Part shown: positions 51,725-60,999 of the stretch, piece after piece
Layout of the letters: every line of letters starts with the position of its first letter
Position numbering within the stretch: position 1 is the first letter of the stretch
Assembly: GCA_910583735.1 (NCBI GenBank)
Contig: CAJTXS010000007.1
Location: 1-64,000, forward strand
DNA length: 64,000 bases
Direction: 5' to 3'
Source of the DNA: an uncultured Christensenella sp.
GTDB lineage: Bacteria > Bacillota > Clostridia > Christensenellales > UBA3700
Made by a program: the position numbers and the translations under genes
Notes under the pieces: generated by a model
Databases searched by the model: none
What the model saw: the letters and a program-made list of their open reading frames with translations, nothing else
Told to the model about the DNA's origin: nothing

Positions 51725-53326
51725 TTATGCTTCGGGTTGCAATGCCGTAGGGTCTTGAGGCTCTATTTGAGCGGACTCCGCAGCGGCAGCCTTCGCAGCC
51801 TTACGCTCCGCTATCTCGGCAACAGCGATTGCCTGCTCCTTCTCATTGAAATCGTAGAAGAAGTAAGGTATAGCAGACAGTATCATACTTGCGCCCGGCA
51901 ATATCAATGTAATACCGATAAGGAATTGCTGAGCGGAAAGCTTAGCAGCCGCATCGGTAACTATGATATTAGACCACTGAGTAGCATCGCCGATGCCTGC
52001 CCAAGCAAGACCGAAGCACGAGAACGCAGCGCCGAGAGCGATACCTATCTTATTGATAAATGTCTGCATTGCAAAGCAAATACCCTCGCCTCTCTCGCCT
52101 GTCTTCCATTCCATATAGTCGACGCAGTCTGCTATCTGAGCGTATGTAATAATGTTGGCAAAGCCTTGAGGCACGCCCGCGATAATAAGCGCGATTACAT
52201 ATATTGCAAGCACTGCATAATTGTCTATCTCTCCGCCCTTTGCGAATCTGCATACGACGAACGAAAGTATCATTACAATACCGCCGACAATATGCGATGC
52301 GATGTATGTATTCTTCTTGCCCCACTTCTTAGTGCACCAAGGAACGAGTACGGAAGCTATCAATCCTCCGGGGACTGCCGCCATGGTCAACAAAGTCGCC
52401 CACGATACGCCGCCGATAGAGCCGAAGCAGTACTGCGAAACGTACATTGTGCTGTAGAGATACAGCGTCTTGCCCCCGCCGAGCACGCCTGCGAGAATAA
52501 TCAGAAGCAAAGGCTTATTCTTGGTAAGAAGGGAAAGATTCTGCTTGAGAGTAAGATTTTGACTGGGGTCATAGAAACGCTCTTTGGACTTCTTGAATCC
52601 GAGATAGAACATCGGCAAAGCGATTATAACTATCACGAGCACCATCCAAAGATAATTCTTCTGAAGGACTTTTGCCGCCTCGAGAGCATACTCGGGCAAG
52701 ATATCGCCCGCCTCGTTGGTGTAATTCTTAAGCCACAGGTTAGACAACTGAGGAACGATAATGGAGACTACGCCGCTACCTGCCGTACAGAGCAACCTTG
52801 CAATGGTAAGCATAGTTCCGCGCTGATGAGTATTGGACGTCATGGATGTAGCCAGTCCCCAATACGGAACGTCGACAGCCGTATAGGCGACGGACCAAAG
52901 CACATATACCACAGTAACTATCGCTATAGTCTGATATCCCTTGGGATCTATACCGAAAGGCAAACCCATTGCCTGCCAAGGCAAGAAGCATATTACGGTA
53001 AGTATCGCTATCGGTATAGCGGCAAAGAAGACATACGGTCTGCTCTTACCCCAACGAGTGTGCGTATGATCTACTATTGTACCCATAATAGGATCGTTAA
53101 ACGCGTCGAATACGCGAGTACCGAGCATTATGTATCCAACGACAGCAGATGCTACGAGCAATCCGTTGGTCAAGTAATATGTAAGATAGGAACTTACGAT
53201 TGCGCTGATAAGGTTCTGACCGAAGCCGCATATCGAATAGCTTATTGCTTCAGAGGGCTGCATTCCTTCCTTATCATTGGGGTCTGTCATAAATACCTTG
53301 TGAAGCAAGGCGGACAATTTGTTCAT
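51725..53326 (-). CDS. GPH-family (MelB-like) sugar transporter of the major facilitator superfamily
   Basis: A 533-residue membrane protein with 12 predicted helices. The glycoside-pentoside-hexuronide signature is clear: YYLTNGLLVASAVVGYIMLGTRVFDAFNDPIMG in helices I-II (the DxxxDPxxG cation site, as DAFNDPIMG), then DHTHTRWGKSRPYVF in the loop. A charged cytosolic tail ends the protein. It probably imports a sugar or glycoside with Na+ or H+. No glycosidase or regulator adjoins it, so the substrate is unknown. Promoter at 53368-53396; AAGGGTG precedes the start. Confidence 0.92.
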   Translation of the reverse strand: MNKLSALLHKVFMTDPNDKEGMQPSEAISYSICGFGQNLISAIVSSYLTYYLTNGLLVASAVVGYIMLGTRVFDAFNDPIMGTIVDHTHTRWGKSRPYVFFAAIPIAILTVICFLPWQAMGLPFGIDPKGYQTIAIVTVVYVLWSVAYTAVDVPYWGLATSMTSNTHQRGTMLTIARLLCTAGSGVVSIIVPQLSNLWLKNYTNEAGDILPEYALEAAKVLQKNYLWMVLVIVIIALPMFYLGFKKSKERFYDPSQNLTLKQNLSLLTKNKPLLLIILAGVLGGGKTLYLYSTMYVSQYCFGSIGGVSWATLLTMAAVPGGLIASVLVPWCTKKWGKKNTYIASHIVGGIVMILSFVVCRFAKGGEIDNYAVLAIYVIALIIAGVPQGFANIITYAQIADCVDYMEWKTGERGEGICFAMQTFINKIGIALGAAFSCFGLAWAGIGDATQWSNIIVTDAAAKLSAQQFLIGITLILPGASMILSAIPYFFYDFNEKEQAIAVAEIAERKAAKAAAAESAQIEPQDPTALQPEA

Positions 53327-53367
53327 AATTCACCCTTGATAATTATTAGTGCAAAACACTTATTAAT

Positions 53368-53396
53368 ATTATATATTATAATAATTAAAATGTAAA
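53368..53396 (-). promoter_or_regulatory. Promoter of the GPH transporter gene
   Basis: Minus-strand TTTACA (53391-53396), 17-bp spacer and TATAAT (53368-53373), then about 35 nt of leader with a Shine-Dalgarno sequence. Confidence 0.75.
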
Positions 53397-53434
53397 TATA
53401 ATCTTACATAAAAAAATGTTATACGACAGGCATA

Positions 53435-53779
53435 TTATTCGTAGAAGCCCAGACTCACCATAAGCGCCTCGTTGATACGCATCATCTTGTCTCCCGATAC
53501 CTGTCCTATCTTATCCTTTAGCCTGCGCTTATCAAGCGTCCTGATTTGCTCGAGCAATACTACGGAGTCTTTCGGCAAGCCGTAATCTTTGGCTGAAAGT
53601 TCGATATGAGTAGGCAGCTTCGCCTTATCTATTTTGCTTGTGACGGCAGCGGCAATGACCGTGGGAGAATATCTGTTGCCGATATCGTTCTGCACGACAA
53701 GCACGGGACGGATTCCTCCCTGCTCGCTCCCGACTACGGGACTTAAATCGGCATAATATAATTCTCCTCGTTTTATCAT
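53435..53779 (-). CDS. ndoA: MazF/EndoA-type mRNA interferase without adjacent antitoxin
   Basis: A 114-residue endoribonuclease toxin of the PemK/MazF family that cuts mRNA at short motifs. Typical segments are IKRGELYYADLSPVVGSEQGGIRP (cited in parts: GELYYADLSP, GSEQGG, RPVLVVQND), AAVTSKID and the C-terminal LEQIRTLDKRRL. I choose the ATG at 53779, behind CGGAGATACT; an upstream ATG at 53818 has no ribosome-binding site. No MazE, CopG or other antitoxin ORF lies on either side, which is unusual. It follows the nnr terminator and precedes the GPH gene. Confidence 0.92.
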   Translation of the reverse strand: MIKRGELYYADLSPVVGSEQGGIRPVLVVQNDIGNRYSPTVIAAAVTSKIDKAKLPTHIELSAKDYGLPKDSVVLLEQIRTLDKRRLKDKIGQVSGDKMMRINEALMVSLGFYE

Positions 53780-53816
53780 AGTATCTCCGAAAATTTTATC
53801 CTGCTCATATATATGC

Positions 53817-53849
53817 AAAAAGCAGGACTAATGTTATTTTGTCCTGCTT
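53817..53849 (-). terminator. Terminator after nnr
   Basis: Minus-strand stem AAGCAGGAC/GTCCTGCTT (53841-53849 with 53820-53828), 12-nt loop, then a short T-run. It lies 29 bp after the nnr stop and separates the purine operon from mazF. Confidence 0.75.
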
Positions 53850-53877
53850 GCTCGCCGTTTATACCGAAGATAAAATT

Positions 53878-55356
53878 TTATCGGTTCCGCTTAACAATTT
53901 CCGCTATCGATACGGCTATATCGGAAGGCAGTACGCCCTGCTCGCCGTACACATAGCTCTTTTCTCTGCCGCACATAGCGCATAGGTAACTCGCCGCGGC
54001 AGCGCTCGCAAGCAATTGAGCGCCTTGTGCAGCGATGCCCGCAATCGCTCCGCTGAGCACGTCTCCGTTGCCGCCCTTAGAAAGGAACGACCCGCCCTCG
54101 GTCATAATATAGCCGCATGTGCCGTCCGTGATAAATGTAGACGAGCCCTTGAGCAATACGTTGACATTATATTCCCGCGCGAAACTCTCTGCTATAGCTA
54201 TCGGGTCTGCAAGCACATCTTGCACTTGCAAGCCGCACAGACGCGACATCTCCTTGGGATGCGGAGTGATAAGCACGTCGGCTGCAATTTCTCTCAATAT
54301 ATCAACATTCGTGCTTAAGGCATTAAGTCCGTCGGCATCTATGATAACTTTAAGTCCTTTAATGGATATCAAATGCTTTATAATTGCCTGTATCTCTTTA
54401 ACATTCCGTCCCAGTCCCATACCTATGACGACTACCGACGCTCCGCGCGCAAGTTCATCGATATCATTGCAATCATAGACAACGCCGTCCTCATTACAAT
54501 TGAGCGGATAGAGAGTGCTCTCCATCACCGCTTCGCCGATGCACGGCGCAATATTGCGAGGGACTGCAAGCGTAGAAAGTCCGCACCCCGCCCTCATTGA
54601 ACAAAGCGCTATATTTGCAAGTTTAACCGCGCCGCAGTAATTAATACATCCGCCTATTACGACGCTCTTGCCGAAAGTGGACTTGTTACTGTTGGATAAT
54701 CTTTTGGCAAAGACATAATCTATAAGTTCACCGTCAACGTATCGATAGCCGCAATTGGATATATCTATTCCGATATCCTTGATTATCAGTTGACCGCACC
54801 TATCTTTTCCGTCTCCAAAGTAATGACCTGTCTTGGCGCACTGTATAGCTACGGTCTTATCCGCCTTGACGCTGCCTAAGCCTATGCCCGACGTACCGTT
54901 CAGTCCGCTCGGAATATCTACGCTTACAATATATGCTCCGCTCATATTGATATTATCGATTATATCACTGTAGCGGCAATCGATAGCGCCCTTAAAACCT
55001 GTGCCGAATATACAATCGACTATTATATCGCATCTGTAGTCGCAATCGCTTATATTCGATATATCGATTTTCTCAAGCAAAGCTCTGTCTCTATAGTACA
55101 AAGCGTCGCCTTTATTATTCTCAATATAATAAACTTTCACTTTGTACCCGTTTGCATTCAAAATACATGCCAAGGCATAGCCGTCTCCGCCGTTATTTCC
55201 ATTGCCGCATATTATATAAATACATTTACAGTGCCAGTCATGCGAGTCATATACCGATTGCGCCGCCCTATACATAAGCTCGCGCGAGCTGATCCCCGAC
55301 ATGATAGCGTCGCGGTCGCATTTCCTCATCTGCTCATCGGTCAGTATCTTCATCAT
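53878..55356 (-). CDS. nnr: Bifunctional NAD(P)H-hydrate epimerase/dehydratase
   Basis: Repairs damaged NAD(P)HX. The 492-residue fusion has an N-terminal YjeF-type epimerase (about 1-215, IICGNGNNGGDGYALA) and a C-terminal ribokinase-like ADP-dependent dehydratase (about 220-490, MEGGSFLSKGGNGDVLSGAIAG). Start Shine-Dalgarno AAGGAG. It overlaps recX by 23 bp and closes the purine operon. The mazF gene follows after a terminator. Confidence 0.94.
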   Translation of the reverse strand: MMKILTDEQMRKCDRDAIMSGISSRELMYRAAQSVYDSHDWHCKCIYIICGNGNNGGDGYALACILNANGYKVKVYYIENNKGDALYYRDRALLEKIDISNISDCDYRCDIIVDCIFGTGFKGAIDCRYSDIIDNINMSGAYIVSVDIPSGLNGTSGIGLGSVKADKTVAIQCAKTGHYFGDGKDRCGQLIIKDIGIDISNCGYRYVDGELIDYVFAKRLSNSNKSTFGKSVVIGGCINYCGAVKLANIALCSMRAGCGLSTLAVPRNIAPCIGEAVMESTLYPLNCNEDGVVYDCNDIDELARGASVVVIGMGLGRNVKEIQAIIKHLISIKGLKVIIDADGLNALSTNVDILREIAADVLITPHPKEMSRLCGLQVQDVLADPIAIAESFAREYNVNVLLKGSSTFITDGTCGYIMTEGGSFLSKGGNGDVLSGAIAGIAAQGAQLLASAAAASYLCAMCGREKSYVYGEQGVLPSDIAVSIAEIVKRNR

Positions 55357-55969
55357 TGCTCCTTATACAGTCGACGCAGCGCCTGATTATATCCCAACTA
55401 TATCCTTTAGAGCCGAGATATCTGCTCAATCTCGCAAGATATTTCATATCTATAGTCTGTCCCGCGCTATGTCTGTAAGCCAAGTTCATAGCGCAATTAA
55501 ACGCGTTGTCGTCGGATTGCGCATCGGCATCGATTATCCGAGCAATAATATCCTTGCCTATGCCCTTCGCTCTCAGCTCCGCCGCTATCCTGGAAATACC
55601 GCAAGCGCTCTTGCGATAATCGTAATAGTTGAAGGCATAGCGCTCGTCATCAAGCAGTTTACATTCCGAGGCTCTGCCTATACAGTAATCGACGACTGAA
55701 CGCGAGTAGCCTTTACTATATAATTTATCGGTCAATCTCCTGACAGTCGAAGGATATCTATCCAAATACCAACAAACATAATCGAAGGCGACAGCCTTGT
55801 CGCTGTCGAATATTATCTTATCCAGCTCGGCGCATGTAACTTCCTTGCCTATGTATACTTCGCGCTTTTCCACCAAAAAAGAAGAAACAGAGGCGTAGAA
55901 TGCTCCGTCGATAAACAAATTCATTCTGCCTCTGTTCTTTTTCTGATCGGTGATATCGGTAATTATCAT
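55334..55969 (-). CDS. recX: RecX-family regulatory protein
   Basis: A 211-residue helical protein that modulates RecA filaments. Three-helix repeats are seen (YVCWYLDRYPSTVRRLTDKL, GIGKDIIARIID, YLGSKGYSWDIIRRC). It starts directly behind the purL stop without a ribosome-binding site, so translation is probably coupled to purL. It overlaps nnr by 23 bp. Its presence in the purine operon is positional, not functional. Confidence 0.85.
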   Translation of the reverse strand: MIITDITDQKKNRGRMNLFIDGAFYASVSSFLVEKREVYIGKEVTCAELDKIIFDSDKAVAFDYVCWYLDRYPSTVRRLTDKLYSKGYSRSVVDYCIGRASECKLLDDERYAFNYYDYRKSACGISRIAAELRAKGIGKDIIARIIDADAQSDDNAFNCAMNLAYRHSAGQTIDMKYLARLSRYLGSKGYSWDIIRRCVDCIRSNDEDTDR

Positions 55970-58900
55970 TTACAGAAAGTACTTGACACCGCTCTCGAAT
56001 ATCTTCATATCATAGTTGCCAGGTACGTTCTTATACAGATTGTCGTCCCATCTCTCGCTGTGTCCCATCTTGCCGAGGACTCTGCCGTCGGGGCTTATAA
56101 TACCCTCTATGCCCATAACCGATCCGTTGGGATTGAAAGGCGACGTCATAGTAGCATTGCCCGACATATCCACATACTGCGTTGCAACTTGTCCGCCTGC
56201 GATGAGTTTGTCGAGTTCCGCCTGCGACGCGACGAATCTGCCTTCGCCATGGCTTACAGGAACATTAAATACGTCGTCTACATTGACTCCGTACAGCCAA
56301 GGCGACTTGTTGGTTGCCACCCTAATCCTCGAAATAGTCGATACGTGACGCGAAATATTGTTAAATGTCAATGTAGGCGCATCGCTCGTCTGCTCCGTTA
56401 TCTTACCGTAAGGCACAAGTCCGAGCTTGATAAGAGCTTGGAAGCCGTTGCATATGCCGAGGGCAAGTCCGTCTCTATCGTACAGCATCTTCATTACCGC
56501 TTCCGCGACTGCGGGATTACGGAATGTCGTAGCAATAAATTTGCCGCTTCCGTCAGGCTCGTCGCCGCCGCTGAATCCGCCGGGGAAAGCAAGTATCTGC
56601 GAATTATCAAGCGCCTTTATGATAGCCTTAACGCTATCCTCGATATCTCTCGGCGACTGATTGCGGATAATTAATGTCTCTGCGACAGCGCCCGCTCTCT
56701 CAAAAGCGCGCGCGGTATCGTACTCACAATTCGTACCGGGGAAAACGGGAATCAACACGCGGGGCTTGGCAATCCCCGTATGAGCGCCCTTGCGCTTAAT
56801 AGCGCAGCATATGAGATTGCGGACTTCGCCGTCGGAGTAAGCCGTGCTCGGGAACACCTCTTCCATAGGAGAAGTGAAAGCCCTGCAAAGGTCGCTCATC
56901 TTAATCTTTACGCTGTCTTCGCCGCCCTTACCGACTACCATAGTATGCGTGCCGTTGAGACTGCAGATAAACTCGGGAGTATAAGAGCGCAACTTACTCA
57001 CATCTTTAGCCAATATAATGAAATCGCCGAAGGCGGGAGCAAACATATCGGGCGTAATCTCTTTCCAATTGGTGCCGAGCATATTGCCCATGCACGACTT
57101 GATAACAGCGCATACCGCGCCGCCCTCGTCTACTACGTTGCAGGCTACGATATCGCCGCTCATAATCGCCTTGTTCATAGTCTTGAACAGCTTAACTACT
57201 CTTGCGAAAACGGGAACGCCGTGGTTGTCTCTGGGCAGAGAAATGCGATATATCCTGCGCGCGGCGGTATTCTCGTCAAATGTATTGGTTATTATCTTAT
57301 CCGCCTGAGTAATACCCATTGCGAAAGATATGAGCGTAGGCGGGACGTCTATATGCTCGAATGTGCCGCTCATGCTGTCCTTGCCGCCGATTGCGCCGAT
57401 GCCCAAATTATTCTGCGCGTACATTGCGCCCAGCAGCGCCGAAAGCGGCTCTCCCCAACGCTCGGGATCTTTACCCGGCTTCTTAAAGAATTCTTGCAAA
57501 GACAGTCTTATCGTATCTATAGACACGCCGCAAGAGATGAGTTTCGCAACCGAAGTCACTATCGAATATATTGCGCCTGTAAAAGGCGAACTGCTCATTA
57601 ATTGAGGAGAACATCCGTACGAAGAGACCGTAACCGTATTGGTATGTCCGCTTACGGGAGGCTTGGAAGCCATGACGACAGACGGTGTCAATTGATACTT
57701 GCCTCCGAAAGGCATGACGACTGTAGCCGCGCCTATAGTGCTGTCGAACATCTCGCCCAAGCCCTTAGTCGAACACACGTTAAGCCTGCCGAGCTCGCCT
57801 GTTATAGCGGAGCGGATATCGCCGGACTTCATATATCTGAGCGTATCTTGATAAGGAGTATTCATATAAGCGCTTACGTTGTCCTTGATGACGGCGTCCT
57901 GTTTCTGCTTAACACCGTTGGTATCGAGGAAAGCTCTCTTTAGCTCCACAATGCAGCGACCTGCGTGGAACATACGCATATATCCGTTATTCTTAACCTC
58001 GGCAACGACCGTAGCTGTCAAATTCTCCTCGCCTGCAAAGGCAATGAACTTATCCGCATCCTCTTTAGCCAAGACTACCGCCATGCGCTCCTGCGACTCT
58101 GATATAGCAAGCTCCGTACCGGAAAGTCCGTCGTACTTCTTTGGTACGGCATCAAGGTTGATGTCCAAGCTGTCCGCAAGCTCGCCTATTGCGACAGACA
58201 CGCCGCCCGCGCCGAAGTCGTTACACTTGACAATAAGCTTGCTGACCGCAGGATTGCGGAACAGGCGCTGTATCTTTCTCTCTGTAGGAGGATTGCCCTT
58301 CTGAACTTCCGCGCCGCATGTCTCAACCGACTTGACGGTATGCGCCTTGGATGAGCCGGTCGCGCCGCCGCAGCCGTCGCGCCCCGTATCTCCGCCGAGC
58401 AGCACTATTAAATCGCCCTCGATAGGCTTACGTCTAACGACATTTTCCTTTTTATTGCCGGCAATTACGTATCCCGTCTCCAACCTCTTAGCCTTATAAT
58501 TGGTATGGTACATCTCTGCAACGGTACCGGTAGCCAATCCTATCTGATTGCCGTATCCCGAATAACCCGCGGCTGCGGTCTTGGTAATGACTTTCTGAGG
58601 CAACTTGCCGCTGAGAGTGTTGTTGACGCTCTCTCTGGGATCGGCGCTACCAGTCACGCGCATTGCTTGATAGACGTAAGTACGTCCCGACAGCGGGTCT
58701 CTTATTGCGCCGCCGAGGCAAGTAGCCGCGCCGCCGAAAGGCTCTATCTCTGTAGGATGGTTGTGCGTCTCGTTCTTGAACATTATCAACCACTTTTCCA
58801 CCGCGCCGTCATTATCGACATCAACTTCTACAGAGCAAGCATTGATCTCGTCGCTGACGTCGAGATTATCCAGCTTGCCGATAGACTTGAGATACTTGAC

Positions 58901-59725
58901 CGATATCGTAGCGATATCCATCAGACATCTGTACTTATCTTCTCTGCTTGCATTGAATTTCTTAAATAGCTTTCCGTATTCGTTGAGAGCTATCCTTATA
59001 TGGGGATTATCGCTGTCGATAACTATATCTGTAAGTTCGGTCGCAAACGTAGTATGCCTACAGTGGTCCGACCAATACGTATCTATCACCTTAAGTTCGG
59101 TAAAAGTAGGGACCCTGCCCTCGCTCTTGAAGTATTCTCTGACGAACAACAGGTCTTCCACGCTCATGGCAAAGCCCTGAGCGCTGTGATAGTCGCGGAT
59201 TTCGTCGTCGCTCATATCGATAAAACCGTCTACGACGGGCACCGACAAGTCGGGCTTGATATCTTGACGAAGCGTATCGGGAAGCTCCATGCTGCCCTCT
59301 CTGCTGTCCACGGGATTGATAAGATACTTCTTTATTCTGTTGAACTCCTGCGCGCCTATGCCCTTAAAAGCATATACGGTCGCGCATCTTATTAAAGGAC
59401 GCGCGCCCATCGACAGCAACTGCACGCATTGCATAGCGCTGTCCGAACGCTGGTCGTACTGTCCGGGAAGATACTCCGTCACAAGCACGGAATAACCGTT
59501 CATATCGGGAAGTTCATCCTCGTAAATCATATCGACGGGCGGCTCGCTGAAGATAGTATTCTTCGCCTTATCGAAGATATCCGCAGGCATGTCCTCGATG
59601 TCATAACGAATGAACTGTCTGACTTCCTTAACCGCTATACCCAAAGTAACGGATACGTCGCTCGCTACTTTACGGGCCGATACGTCAAATCCTTTCTTCT
59701 TCTCAACAAAAATTCTTTTAACCAT
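55970..59725 (-). CDS. purL: Phosphoribosylformylglycinamidine synthase (single chain, large PurL)
   Basis: Makes FGAM from FGAR, ATP and glutamine. At 1,251 residues it is the fused form: an N-terminal PurS-like region and a tandem AIRS-like synthase (HNHPTEIEPFGGAATCLGG, DFGAGGVSVAIGEL) are followed by a class I glutaminase domain (about 1010-1251) with the cysteine in GICNGFQAL and a His/Glu in VSHGEGRF. No separate purQ or purS is needed. It is preceded by purD (7 bp) and followed by recX. Confidence 0.96.
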   Translation of the reverse strand: MVKRIFVEKKKGFDVSARKVASDVSVTLGIAVKEVRQFIRYDIEDMPADIFDKAKNTIFSEPPVDMIYEDELPDMNGYSVLVTEYLPGQYDQRSDSAMQCVQLLSMGARPLIRCATVYAFKGIGAQEFNRIKKYLINPVDSREGSMELPDTLRQDIKPDLSVPVVDGFIDMSDDEIRDYHSAQGFAMSVEDLLFVREYFKSEGRVPTFTELKVIDTYWSDHCRHTTFATELTDIVIDSDNPHIRIALNEYGKLFKKFNASREDKYRCLMDIATISVKYLKSIGKLDNLDVSDEINACSVEVDVDNDGAVEKWLIMFKNETHNHPTEIEPFGGAATCLGGAIRDPLSGRTYVYQAMRVTGSADPRESVNNTLSGKLPQKVITKTAAAGYSGYGNQIGLATGTVAEMYHTNYKAKRLETGYVIAGNKKENVVRRKPIEGDLIVLLGGDTGRDGCGGATGSSKAHTVKSVETCGAEVQKGNPPTERKIQRLFRNPAVSKLIVKCNDFGAGGVSVAIGELADSLDINLDAVPKKYDGLSGTELAISESQERMAVVLAKEDADKFIAFAGEENLTATVVAEVKNNGYMRMFHAGRCIVELKRAFLDTNGVKQKQDAVIKDNVSAYMNTPYQDTLRYMKSGDIRSAITGELGRLNVCSTKGLGEMFDSTIGAATVVMPFGGKYQLTPSVVMASKPPVSGHTNTVTVSSYGCSPQLMSSSPFTGAIYSIVTSVAKLISCGVSIDTIRLSLQEFFKKPGKDPERWGEPLSALLGAMYAQNNLGIGAIGGKDSMSGTFEHIDVPPTLISFAMGITQADKIITNTFDENTAARRIYRISLPRDNHGVPVFARVVKLFKTMNKAIMSGDIVACNVVDEGGAVCAVIKSCMGNMLGTNWKEITPDMFAPAFGDFIILAKDVSKLRSYTPEFICSLNGTHTMVVGKGGEDSVKIKMSDLCRAFTSPMEEVFPSTAYSDGEVRNLICCAIKRKGAHTGIAKPRVLIPVFPGTNCEYDTARAFERAGAVAETLIIRNQSPRDIEDSVKAIIKALDNSQILAFPGGFSGGDEPDGSGKFIATTFRNPAVAEAVMKMLYDRDGLALGICNGFQALIKLGLVPYGKITEQTSDAPTLTFNNISRHVSTISRIRVATNKSPWLYGVNVDDVFNVPVSHGEGRFVASQAELDKLIAGGQVATQYVDMSGNATMTSPFNPNGSVMGIEGIISPDGRVLGKMGHSERWDDNLYKNVPGNYDMKIFESGVKYFL

Positions 59726-59732
59726 ATTACAC

Positions 59733-60992
59733 CTATTTTTTAATACCGATATCGCGTCTGTAGAACATACCGTCGAATGTCACCTTATCTACTGCGTCGT
59801 AAGCCTTAAGCCTTGCCTCGGCGACGTCCTTGCCGACCGCCGTAACTCCGATTACTCTTCCGCCGGAGGTAACCAATTGACCTTTGTTAAATGCAGTACC
59901 GGCATGATATAGAGTAATATCTTCGGGCAAGTCGCCTATATTAATAGGCAAGCCTTTTTTATAGCTTCCGGGATAACCGCCGCTCGCCAGTATTACGCAT
60001 ACGCAAGCGTTGTCGTCCCACTCAACCTTGACGTCTGCAAGTCTGCCGTCGATGACAGCTTGGAATATATCGTATAAATCGCTCTTAAGCCTGGGAAGCA
60101 CTACCTGTGTCTCGGGGTCGCCGAAACGCGCGTTATACTCGAGCACTTTAGGACCGTCGCTTGTAATCATCAATCCGAAGTAAAGCACGCCTTTGAACTC
60201 GCGCCCCTCTTTGTTCATAGCCTCGATAGTGGGTAATATGATATCTTTCTCCACCTTAGCTGCAAGCTCGTCTGTATAGATAGCAGAAGGAGAGAATGTA
60301 CCCATGCCTCCCGTATTAAGTCCTTGGTCATTGTCGTATGCTCTCTTATGGTCTTGAGAAGATACCATAGGGATAGTAGTCTTACCGTCCGTAAAACACA
60401 GTATCGATACTTCCTTACCTACAAGGAATTCCTCTATTACAATAGTGTTGCCCGCGTCGCTGAACTTCTTGCTCACCATCATATCTCCGACTGCAATAAG
60501 CGCCTCGCCGACATCCGAGCATATTACAACGCCCTTACCGAGCGCAAGTCCGTCCGCCTTGACTACGAGCGGATACTTAGCTCTCTTAACGTAATCGATA
60601 GCCTTGGCATAGTCGTTGAATTCGGCATAACCTGCAGTAGGAATACCGTACTTCTTCATAAGACGCTTGCTGAACGCCTTAGACGCTTCTATCTGCGCAG
60701 CCTTTGCCGAAGGTCCGAAAGCTCTGTGCCCCTTAGCGGTGAGCTTGTCAACCAATCCCGCAGCAAGAGGGTCGTCGGGAGCAACTACCGTCATGACGAT
60801 GTCCTCGTGATTGTCGACGAACTCGATAATCTTATCAAAGTCCATCACCGATACGCTGCTCACGCATTCGGCAATCTCCGCAATTCCCGCATTACCGGGT
60901 ATGCAATACAGCTTGCCCGTCTTGTCGCTTTTAGCCAATGCCTTACATATAGCGTGCTCTCTGCCGCCGCCGCCTATAACCAATACGCTCAT
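59733..60992 (-). CDS. purD: Phosphoribosylamine-glycine ligase (GARS)
   Basis: Second purine step: joins glycine to phosphoribosylamine with ATP. The 419-residue ATP-grasp enzyme has VIGGGGREHAI at the start, LVVKADGLALGKGVV in the ATP-grasp core and YNARFGDPETQ near the end. Shine-Dalgarno GAGG. It follows purH by 7 bp. Confidence 0.97.
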   Translation of the reverse strand: MSVLVIGGGGREHAICKALAKSDKTGKLYCIPGNAGIAEIAECVSSVSVMDFDKIIEFVDNHEDIVMTVVAPDDPLAAGLVDKLTAKGHRAFGPSAKAAQIEASKAFSKRLMKKYGIPTAGYAEFNDYAKAIDYVKRAKYPLVVKADGLALGKGVVICSDVGEALIAVGDMMVSKKFSDAGNTIVIEEFLVGKEVSILCFTDGKTTIPMVSSQDHKRAYDNDQGLNTGGMGTFSPSAIYTDELAAKVEKDIILPTIEAMNKEGREFKGVLYFGLMITSDGPKVLEYNARFGDPETQVVLPRLKSDLYDIFQAVIDGRLADVKVEWDDNACVCVILASGGYPGSYKKGLPINIGDLPEDITLYHAGTAFNKGQLVTSGGRVIGVTAVGKDVAEARLKAYDAVDKVTFDGMFYRRDIGIKK

Positions 60993-60999
60993 ATTAACC

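Noticed and set aside
51719..53395. A plus-strand open frame of 558 codons, longer than the opposing transporter gene
   Set aside because: The minus-strand frame has a clear GPH-transporter sequence with signature motifs, a promoter and a Shine-Dalgarno. The plus frame gives Cys/Tyr/Arg-rich, low-homology-looking protein typical of antisense shadows.
53780..53818. Upstream ATG of mazF at 53818
   Set aside because: It adds 13 residues unlike the family, has no ribosome-binding site and lies in the nnr terminator region; the ATG at 53779 has CGGAG at good spacing.
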